Assembly: GCA_021442155.1 (NCBI GenBank)
Contig: CM038216.1
Span: forward strand, 88,198,945-88,262,944
DNA length: 64,000 bases
Direction of reading: 5' to 3'
From: Cymbidium sinense
Lineage: Eukaryota > Streptophyta > Magnoliopsida > Asparagales > Orchidaceae
Shown here: in pieces, positions 56,030-64,000 of the stretch
How the letters are laid out: the number at the start of each line of letters is the position of its first letter
Numbering within the stretch: position 1 is the first letter of the stretch
Program-made: the position numbers and the translations under genes
The notes under the pieces: model-generated
What the model saw: only the letters and a program-made list of their open reading frames with translations
Told to the model about the DNA's origin: nothing
Databases searched by the model: none

Positions 56030-57595
56030 ACTTTTTTTTAAGTTAAGTGAACTATTAGGTTTAGGTTTATTAAGTTTATTTTTTATTTATTTTAGTTTAT
56101 TTTATATTTTATTTTTATTTAGGTTTACTTTCATTTTTATTTAGTTTAGTTTATTTATGTTAGAATTATTTATTTTAGTTTAGTTTTTTATTTCAGTTTA
56201 TTTTTTAGTTTTAGGTTTAAGTTTAAGTTTATTTTTTAGTTTAGTTTATTTTTATTTTATTTTTTAGGTTTTGACTTTATTTTTTTTTTTAGGTTTAGGT
56301 TTACGTTTTTATTTTATTTTTTTAGGTTTAGGGTTTAAATTTTTATTTTAGGTTAAATTTTTTAATTTTGGTTGAGCTTTATTTTTACTTTATTTTATTT
56401 TATTTAGTTTAGGTTTAGGTTTAGTTTATTATAGGTTATATTTATTTTAGTTTAGTTTATTATTTTTTAGGTTTAACTTTATTTTATTTTTATTTTAGGT
56501 TTAGTTTTTTTTTTTAGTTTAGGGTTTAGATATTATTTTTATTTATTTTTAGGTTTACTTTTTAGGTTTGGGTTTTTATTTAGTTTTTATTTTAGGTTTA
56601 TTTTTTATTTTATTTAGGTTAGTGTTGTGAGTTGAATTATGGAGGTCAACTCTAGAGTCTAAAGGTTTTCGTGTAAGTAGATCTAAAACTGAATATATGG
56701 AGTGTAATTTTAGTTGTAGAAGTTCTAGTGGTGGTGTTGTGACATTAGGTGAACAAGTAATTAATAAGAGTGAGAGTTTCAGATATTTAGGCTCTATTGT
56801 TCAAAATGATGGTGAAATAGATGGAGATGTTATTAGTAGAATTCAAGTTGGATGGTTGAAGTGGAGGAATGCATCGGCCTATTATGTGATAGAAAAGTTC
56901 CACTTAAACTAAAGGGAAAATTTTATAAGATGGTGGTAAGACCAATGACTTATATGCGACATGTTGGCCAATAAAGAGAAGCATAAGACTAAGTTAAGTG
57001 TTACAGAGATGAGGATGCTTAGGTGGATGAGTGGCTTTACTCTTAGAGATAGAATGCAAAATGAGTATATTTGGGAAAAAGTTGGAGTAGCTCCAGTGGT
57101 AGATAAGATCAAGGAGAGTCACCTTAGATGGTTTGGCCACATAAAGCGTCGGCCATCCGATGACCTGATTAAGAGAGTAGATGCATTAGATTTGCCTTAT
57201 GTTAAGAAAGGTAGAGATAGACCTAAAAGGACTTGGTTAAGATGTTTAAAAAATGATCTTAGTATACTTGATTTAAATGAGAATTCGACACATAATAGGA
57301 CACAATAAAGATGAAGGATTCATGTAGCTAACCCCACCTAGTAGGATTAAGGCTTGTTGTTGTTGTTGTTGTTGTTGTAGTTGTAGGTTTTTTATTTTTT
57401 ACTTTATTTTAGGTTTTTATTTATTTTATTTTAGTTTAGTTTTTACTTTTTATTTTATTTTCTTTTTAGGTTTAAGTTTAGGTTCTAGTTTAGGTTTTTA
57501 TTTTATTTTATTTTTTTATTTTATTTTTGTTTAGGTATATTTATTTATTTTTTTAGGTTCTATTTAGTTTATGTTTTGGTCTTAGCTTTTTAGGG
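56030..57595 (+). repeat. T-rich unit 22, split by an RTE LINE
   Basis: Marker variant AAGTTAAGTGAAC at 56040-56052. The T-rich body runs to 56620, is interrupted by an RTE LINE tail, and resumes at 57385 with the expected continuation, as judged from its partner unit 24. Confidence 0.8.
56621..57384 (+). mobile_element. RTE-type LINE, 3' end only
   Basis: Plus reading: ELWRSTLESKGFRVSRSKTE (from 56634), then frame 56697-56912 with SFRYLGSIVQNDGEIDGDV and SRIQVGWLKWRNASA. A frameshifted patch follows (about 56885-56965), then frame 56961-57308 with LSVTEMRMLRWMSGFTLRDR, LRWFGHIKRRP and GRDRPKRTWLRCLKNDLSIL, stop, and HVANPT. This is the C-terminal end of plant RTE-clade ORF2. The element ends in (TTG)n at 57354-57378, the usual RTE tail. 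TAGGTT at 56615-56620 and 57384-57389 may be a target-site duplication. 5'-truncated and the only LINE here on the plus strand. Confidence 0.88.
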
Positions 57596-57724
57596 TCTAG
57601 GGTTAGGTTAGGGTTTAGGGTTTAGGATTTAGGATTTAGAGTTTAGGGTTTAAGGTTTAGGGTTTAAGTTTTAGGATTAGGGTTCAAATTTTAGTTTAGG
57701 GTTTAGGGTTTTTAGATTTTTTTT
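57596..57724 (+). repeat. Degenerate TTTAGGG block
   Basis: TTTAGGG variants leading into the A-tail side of cassette G. It matches 60316-60467 in the partner block. Confidence 0.82.
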
Positions 57725-58187
57725 AAACAGAGAACAAATTCATATTCGACATTTCTTCTTTTTTAATTCATCAACCAAGTAACACACCGAGTTTTCTAAG
57801 ACATAAGCGACAACATAGATTAAAAATGAGCAGACATAGAGCATATCAAAAAACCTTAGGTAACTAGAATCATTTCTACACAGTCCCATAAGCAGTAGAT
57901 CTGATTGTTTATTATTTAATTTCTCCAGTTCCTATCAGAACCACCTTGACCTCTCAAGTAGTGGGATCCACCATCATATCCCCAATCACTCCCTCAGTCA
58001 CCACCATAGTTGTAAGCTTCATCGCTCCTCTCGCCTCTATTACCACAATTGCTCCGACAACCACCTCCACATCCACGAACACCTCTAGATCCCCCACCAC
58101 CATTGCGTTAATCGTCGCCTCCACCGCTAGATCTAGACTGAGCTTAGTTTATTGTGATGTTCCTGTTGTCAAGGTTTTGTCTATTCT
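57725..58187 (-). pseudogene. GRP retro-pseudogene cassette G
   Basis: Minus reading: TTGTTGACAACAGGAACATC region, then ITIN, stop (TAA instead of TAG), AQSRSSGGGDD, Gly-rich tail, and DRNWRN-stop; Trp is retained. The 3' edge reads AAACAGAGAAC and the 5' edge ATTCTTAGGGG. Cassette H shares these, as well as TAA and the DRNW end. The plus-strand frame 57946-58197 is antisense. Confidence 0.83.
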
Positions 58188-58673
58188 TAGGGGTTAGGTT
58201 TAGGTTTAAGTTTATTAGATTTTAGGTTTTAGGTTTATTTTTTAATTTAGTTACTTTAGGTTTAGGTTTAAGGTTTGGGGTTTATGGTTTAGGGTTTAGG
58301 GTTAGGGTTTAGGGTTTAGGGTTTTAGGTTTAATGTTTTTTGGGTTTAGGGTTTAATGTTAAGGTTTAGGATTTAGGGTTTATGGTTTACATTTTAGGGT
58401 TTAGTTTTTAGGGTTTTTAGTGTTTAGGGTTTAAGGTTTAGGGTTTAGTGTTTTAGGGTTTAGGGCTTATGGTTTAGGTTTAAAGTTTAAGTTTAGGGTT
58501 TAGTGTTAGTATTTAGGGTTTAGGGTTTACGGTTTAGGTTATTTAGAGTTTATGTTTAGGGTTTAGGGTTTAACGTCTAGTGTTTACGATTTAGGATATA
58601 TGCTTTAGGGTTGTAGGGTTTAGGGTTTTTTAATTTTAATTTTAAATTTTTTTATTAAATTTTATTTTTTAAT
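58188..58673 (+). repeat. Post-cassette linker and TTTAGGG block
   Basis: TTAGTTACTTTAGG at about 58248-58261, then TTTAGGG variants. The end is a T/A-run region (58620-58673), as before unit 21. Confidence 0.82.
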
Positions 58674-59588
58674 AATTAAGTAAACTAGTAGTTTTAAGTT
58701 TATTTAGTTTATTTTTTATATATTTTATTTTATTTTGTATTTTATTTTTATTTAGGTTTATTTTTTATTTTTATTTAGTTTAGTTTATTTATGTTAGATT
58801 TATTTATTTTAGTTAAATTTTTAGTTTTAGGTTTAAGTTTAGGTTTGTTCTTAGCTTAATTTTTTTTATTTAATTTTTTTGGTTTAGGTTTAGGTTTAGG
58901 TTTAGGTTTTTATTTTATTTTTCTAGGTTTAGGTTTTCAGCTTTTATTTTAGATTTATTTAGGTTTAATTTCTTAATTTAGGTTTAGGTTTATTTTTAGT
59001 TTATTTAATTTTATTTAGTTTATGGTTTAGGTTAAGCTTATTTTAGGTTTAGGTTTAGGTTTTATTTTTTTAGTTTAGGTTTAGGTTTATTTTATTTTGT
59101 TTATTTTAGTTTTAGGTTTTGTTTTTAGTTTAGGGTTTAGGTTTTGTTTTTTATTAGTTTTTAGGTTTTATTTTTAAGTCAATTTTTTAGGTTTAGGTTC
59201 TTATTTAGTTTTTAATTTATTTTAGGTTTATTTTATTTTTATTATACTTTCAGTTTTTATTTTATTTAAGTTTATTATTTTTAGGTTTATTTTATTTTTT
59301 AGTTTAGTTTAGAGATTTATTTATTTTATTTTAGTTAAGTTTTTATTTTTAATTTAATTTTATTTTTAGGTTTAGGTTTAGGTTTAGGTTTTAGTTTACA
59401 TTTTTATTTTAATGTATTTTATTTTAATTTATTAAGGTTTAGCTTTTTTTCTTTATTTTTTTTTAGATTTTATTTAGTTTAGGTTAAGGTTTTTAGGTTT
59501 TTAGGTTTTTAGGGTTTAAGGTTTAGGGTTTAGGGTTCGGGTTTTTTTTTAATTTTAATTTTAATTTTTCTATTTTTTATTTTTTTTA
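58674..59588 (+). repeat. T-rich unit 23 (marker AATTAAGTAAAC), duplicated block copy 2
   Basis: Partner of unit 21, 3,513 bases downstream. Spacing from unit 23 to unit 24 (915) resembles that from 21 to 22 (879). Confidence 0.8.
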
Positions 59589-60315
59589 AAATTAAGTAAA
59601 CAAGTAGGTTTAGGTTTATTAAGTTTATTTTTTATTTATTTTAGTTTATTTTATATTTTATTTTTATTTAGGTTTATTTTCATTTTTATTTAGTTTAGTT
59701 TACTTATGTTGGGATTATTTATTTTAGTTTTATTTTAGTTTATTTTTTATTTTTAGGTTTAAGTTTAGCTTTATTTTTTAGTTTAGTTTATCTTTATTTT
59801 ATTTTTTTACGCTCGATTTTATTTTTATTTTAGGTTTAGGTTTAGATTTTATTTTATTTTTTTTAGGTTTAGGGTTTTTATTTTATGTTTATTTTATGTT
59901 TAATTTTTTAATTTAGGATGAGCTTTATTTTAATTTAATTTATTTTATTTAGTTTAGATTTAAGTTTAGTTTATTTTAGGTTTTATTTATTTTAGTTTAG
60001 TTTATTATTTTTTATGTTTAGGTTTATTTTATTTTTATTTTAGGTTTGGATTTTTTTTTCAGTTTAGGGTTTAGAATTTGTTTTTATTTATTTTTAGGTT
60101 TACTTTTTAGGTTTAGTTTATATTTTAGGTTTATTTTTATTTTATTTTGGTTTTTATGTTTCAATTTAGGTTTTTTATTTATTTTATTTTAGTTTAGTTT
60201 TTACTTTTTTTAGGTTTAAGTTTAGGTTTTATTTATTTTATTATTTTATTTTATTTTTGTATAGGTTTTTTTATTTTATTTTTAGGTTCTATTTAGTTTA
60301 GGTTTTGGTCTTAGC
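59589..60315 (+). repeat. T-rich unit 24 (exact marker at 59589-59601)
   Basis: Partner of unit 22 without the RTE insertion. The empty site is around 60136-60170. Confidence 0.8.
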
Positions 60316-60467
60316 TTTTTAGGGTTTTGGGTTAGTTTAGGGTTTAGGGTTTAGGGTTTAGGATTTATGGTTTAAAGTTTAGGATTTAGGGTTTTGGGTT
60401 TAGGGTTTAGGTTTTAGGTTTAGGGTTCAGATTTTAGTTTAGGGTTTAGGGTTTTTAGCTTTTATTT
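60316..60467 (+). repeat. Degenerate TTTAGGG block
   Basis: TTTAGGG variants; the same order of variants as 57596-57724. Confidence 0.82.
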
Positions 60468-60937
60468 AAACAGAGAACAAATTTTTATTCGACATTTTTT
60501 CTTTTTTATTTCATCAACCAAGTAACACACCAAGTTTTTAAAGACAAAAGCGACAAAATAGATAAAAAATGAGGAGGCATAGAGCAAATCAAAAATCCTA
60601 GGTAACTAGAATCATTTCTACTATGAATACATAGTTTCATAAGCAATAGATCTGATTGACTGTTATTCATTTTCTCCAGTTCCTATCAAAACCACCCCGG
60701 CCTCTTGAGTAGTGTGATCCACCATCATATCCCCAATCTCTCCCTCAGTCACCACCACAACTGTAACCTCCATCGCTCCACTCACCTATATAACCATAAC
60801 TGCTCTAACGACCACCTCGACATCCACCAACACCAATAGATCCCCCACCACCACTATGTTAATCATTGCCTCCACCAATAGATATAGACTAAGCTTAGTT
60901 GATGGTGATGTTCCGCCATCAAGGTTCTGTCCATTCT
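60468..60937 (-). pseudogene. GRP retro-pseudogene cassette H
   Basis: Sister of cassette G. Minus reading: ITIN, stop (TAA), A, a second stop, then the Gly-rich tail and DRNWRK-stop. More decayed than G (an extra stop in the AQS segment). The 3'UTR is complete, with the AAACAGAGAAC end at 60468-60478. Confidence 0.82.
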
Positions 60938-61190
60938 TAGGGGTTAGGTTTAGGTTTAAGTTTATTAGATTTTAGGTTTTAGGTTTAATTTTTATTTTAT
61001 TTTGTTACTTTAAGTTTAGCTTTAAAGTTTGCAGTTTATTATTTAGGGTTTAGGGTTTAGGGTTTTAGGTTTTATGTTTTTTGGGTTTATGGTTTAATGT
61101 TAAGGTTTAGGATTTAGGGTTTATGATTTAGTGTTTAGGCTTTAGTGTTTAGGGTTTTTAGGGTTTAAGGTTTAAGGTTTAGGGTTTTTT
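60938..61190 (+). repeat. Post-cassette linker and TTTAGGG block
   Basis: The linker reads TTTTGTTACTTTAAG (about 61000-61014), then TTTAGGG variants. Confidence 0.8.
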
Positions 61191-61505
61191 TTAAAGTAGT
61201 TTAGGTTTAAAGTGGAGGTTAGAGGTTTAGGTTTAGGGTTTATGGAGGGTTGAGGGTGGTTAGAGGGAGTTTGTCTAGTGTATGATTGATAAGGTTTAGG
61301 GCCCAGGGTCAGATAGGTGAGTTTAGTAGGGTGGGGGGTTTAGGGTTAATAGGGTTTAGAGTATTTTATGGAGTTTTGTGGTTTAGGAGTGGGAGAGGAA
61401 AAAGTTTAGGGTAGGTTTAGGGTAACGCCATGTTAGGTTTAGGAGGTTAGAGGGTTTAGGGTGTTGTAGTAGGTTGTAGTAGGGTTTAGGATTAAGGATT
61501 AGGGT
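61191..61505 (+). repeat. G-rich variant island 5
   Basis: Words such as GGAGGTTAGAGG, GGGCCCAGGGTCAG, AGGGTGGGGGG and GGGAGAGG replace TTTAGGG. It leads into an A9 run and a reduced T-rich head, as at 28336. Confidence 0.72.
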
Positions 61506-62270
61506 TTTAAAAAAAAAACCCAGCAACGCTTATGTTCATTTGTATTTATTTTATTTATTTTTGTTTATTTTATTTTATTTATTGTTATTTAGGTTTATTT
61601 TTATTTTTATTTAGTTTATTTTACTTGTTTTAGGTTTATTTTTATTTTAGTTTAATTCTTAAGTGTAGGTTTAGGTTTAGGTTTATTGTTTAGTATAGTT
61701 TTATTTTTATTTTTTTTTAGGTTTAGGCTTTATTTTTTATTATTAGGTTTAGGTTTAGGTTTTTATTTTATTTTTTTATTTTTAGGTTTCAAGTTTTTAT
61801 TTTAGGTTTTATTTTTTAGTTTAGGCTTAAGTTTATTTTTAGTTTATTTTATTTTATTTAGTTTAGGTTTAGGTTTTAGTTTAGTTGATTTTAGTTTAGG
61901 TTTTATTTATTTATTTTAGTTTCTTTTAGTTTAGATTTAGGTTTATTTTATATTATTTATTTAGGTTTTGGTTTTTTTTAGTTTAGGGTTTAGGTGTAAT
62001 TTTTTATTTATTTTTAGGTTTACTTTTTAGGTTTAAGTTTTTATTTTATTTTATCTAAGGTATATTTTAAATTTATTTTATGTTTAGTTTTTATTTTCTG
62101 AAGGTTATTTATTTATAAGTTTGTTTTATTTTTTAGCTTAGTTTAGGCCTTTATTTATTTTACTTTAGTTTAGTTTTTATATATTTTTTATTTTATTTTT
62201 AGGTTTAGGTTTAGGTTTTAGTTTAGGTTATTTTTCTTATTTTCAATTTTTTTAATTAAGTTTAGATTTT
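61506..62270 (+). repeat. T-rich unit 25 (marker reduced)
   Basis: Head A9CCCAGCAACGCTTATG at 61509-61533 resembles the reduced head of unit 7 (A9CCTGGTAAG). The body has the usual order. Confidence 0.7.
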
Positions 62271-62536
62271 AGGGTTTATGGTTTAAGGTTTTAGGGTTTA
62301 GGATTTAGGGTTTACAGTTTAGTGTTTAGGGTTTAGGGTTTTAGGGGTTTAGGTTTTAAGTTTAGGGTTGTTTTGGTTTAGGGTTTAGGATTTAGGGTAT
62401 AGTCTTTAAGGTTAGGGTTTTAGTTTTTTTTAATGATTTTAGGGTTTATTTTAAGTTTTAGGGTTTAGTTTAGAGTTTAGGGTTTAGGGTTTTAGGGTTT
62501 AGGGTTTAAGGTTTAGGGTTTAGGATTTACAGTTTA
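62271..62536 (+). repeat. Degenerate TTTAGGG block
   Basis: TTTAGGG variants ending in a T8 run, the A-tail side of retroposon R4. Confidence 0.85.
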
Positions 62537-64000
62537 GGGTTTTTTTTGGGAAAGTTAGAATTTTATTACCATAAAAGGAAAAGATACAATGTCTTTAAAA
62601 AGGGTAATGCTATAAAATTCTAGTTCTCTACAACAACAAACCTAAATGTACATTAGAAAAAGAAAAGAAAATAAAAGAGCCAATACAACAGCTAAAAAGC
62701 ATAAGAGAAAAAAAAACACAGAGTAAGACTAAAATAAATCCTGAAAATAGTAAAAGTATGAGTCAATAGTAGTTCATGATTCCTTTGAGAAAGCAAGATA
62801 AGCAAGATCCACAACAACGATGCTTGGCTTGACCAAGTAGCGACCATTCCCTTTGTAAAGTTCCAACCTGTAAAAGAAATCTACAAAACACTACATATGT
62901 AAAAGTCATAGCTAAAAAGGATAAGGACAAAGAGAGGAAATGAAGAGAGCTAAGAACGAGAAGGATCAAGCTTAGTTAGAGTCATCTCAAGAGGAAACAA
63001 TTCATATGAGCATCCAATCCTCATAAAGAGGGGTTACAATCAAATGTAACGCTACCAATCAGAGAGAAGAGGTTTGTAACATCAAAGACATCATAGCCAA
63101 CTTACATGATACAAGAAAACTTCGAAAGCCAGTAGTCCGTAGAGTTCCAGATCTTGAAACATTAAACAAAAAGCAACTGACCAACAACTAGCTTGTAGCT
63201 AAAGCACTAGGGAAAACCAGAATCAATAATCATTAAGCACTAGACCAATGCCAATTAATAGAGAAATAACCAACAAAACCAAGATAGGGGCTCTCAAGCC
63301 AATGTCCCAACAAGTAGCAGTCACCGAGCCAAACTAGGGTTAGAAACCACAAATGACTAAACAACTCAGAAATGAAACCATCAACTGAAGGAAACATAAG
63401 ATGCAGCCTGTGAAAATTACCAGAAGACAAAACATCCACATAAAAGGGGGCCAAAGACAACCACAAATAACTAGAAACCAGAAAGTTCAATCCAAAAGGA
63501 TCAGGAAATGTTCGGTATGCAGAGCAAAAGGCTCCAGCAACTTTCCAAGAAGAAGGAAAAGACCAACCAAGATTCTAAGGACAAGTAACGCTCCTCCAAC
63601 CAAACCAGTAAAGTAAAATAGCCGTAAGGCAACCACTAGAGAATAACCCATCATAAGTAACCAACAAATGAAGCATCCTCATCAGCTAAGGAAAAGTAGA
63701 AAACCAACAAAGCACCACACAATAGTGGTTCAAAATAAGCACATCCACCATAGAAAGGCAACAATAGCAGCTAGCCAGGACCAATCAAAAAGTAAAACTT
63801 CCCCAGTAACAAAGACTAACTTGATAGGAAGCATAATTACAACACAAAATGTGTTGCAAATAATGCACCCAATAGAGGCTAATCCCAGGAGAATAACCAA
63901 ACACAAAACCAAGGAAAAAGAAGTATCTAGCAACAAACAACAAGGAATTAGAAGGCAACCCTAAAAAAATAGGTAGGAAATTCTCCAAAAGAAGGATCAT
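62537..64000 (-). mobile_element. Retroposon R4, cut by the window end
   Basis: Minus-strand 3' end ATGGTAATAAAATTCTAAC as in R2 and R3. Collinear with R2 over its visible 1.46 kb (for example CAAGCCAATGTCCCAACAAG against CAAGCCAAAGTCCCAATAAG), about 80% identical by eye. About 60 bases present in R2 near 47100 (ACTGCTCTTAGAGC) are partly lost near 62630. Frames on either strand are compositional. The upstream end lies beyond the window. Confidence 0.65.

Noticed and set aside
63401..63964. Lys/Arg-rich plus-strand frames in R4
   Set aside because: Antisense to the retroposon and without counterpart in R2. The A/C-rich strand gives Lys, Thr, Asn and Pro codons by composition.
1..64000. A functional terminal telomere
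   Set aside because: The longest perfect TTTAGGG run found is about six units (near 46027-46068) and most units carry changes. Degenerate arrays interrupted by retroelements fit subtelomeric or interstitial DNA better.
1..64000. CRISPR array, bacterial operon, tRNA or rRNA genes
   Set aside because: No regular repeat-spacer structure, no ribosome-binding sites before frames, no cloverleaf boxes or rRNA motifs seen. The content is plant nuclear repeat DNA.

Overview
This 64 kb window is nuclear plant DNA from a telomere-like or subtelomeric block. It holds no gene that looks functional. The plus strand is dominated from end to end by degenerate copies of the Arabidopsis-type plant telomere word TTTAGGG, always in the same orientation. 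The other contents are retroelement families of flowering plants: an L1-type LINE, an RTE-type LINE ending in (TTG)n, two Tat-lineage Ty3/gypsy LTR-retrotransposons with a second RNase H, and a processed copy of a glycine-rich RNA-binding protein (GRP) mRNA. The species cannot be named from the sequence. If the repeats keep the polarity of the native telomere, the right edge faces the chromosome end.

The basic fabric is a higher-order repeat. Degenerate TTTAGGG blocks of 0.1-0.7 kb alternate with T-rich units of about 0.5-1.0 kb built of TTTATTTT and TTTAGG words. Most T-rich units open with a conserved marker, AAATTAAGTAAAC, followed by a GGTTTAGGTTTATTTAG-like string. About 18 marker copies are visible, 9 of them exact. 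The plus strand is strongly depleted in C. Six islands (near 28.0, 29.0, 30.1, 32.6, 33.7 and 61.2 kb) are richer in GGCCCAGGG and GGCTCAGTGG words.

Set into this fabric, left to right: an L1-type LINE with ORF1, endonuclease, reverse transcriptase and RNase H relics (2.97-10.19 kb, minus strand); eight GRP retro-pseudogene cassettes plus two cassette fragments, all minus strand; gypsy copy 1 (14.34-25.86 kb, plus) and gypsy copy 2 (34.95-41.34 kb, plus), both starting at the same GRP 3'UTR remnant; a LINE ORF1 fragment (41.39-42.27 kb); three LINE-3'-end-like retroposons (47.01, 53.55 and 62.54 kb, the last cut by the window end); and an RTE LINE tail (56.62-57.38 kb, plus).

Shared breakpoints and lesions show that most copies arose by local segmental duplication, not by repeated insertion. 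Every GRP cassette that retains the codon carries the same Glu-to-stop change and the same 5' truncation against TTTAGGG. A 2.74 kb block (55.16-57.90 kb) is duplicated at 58.67-61.42 kb, and the RTE insertion accounts almost exactly for the length difference. The main candidate for novelty is this composite repeat, in which poly(A)-ended retro-copies sit in telomere-like DNA always with their A-tail side against the same strand polarity.

Coordinates of repeat and domain boundaries are by eye, good to about 10-30 bases. No alignment or database search was run.
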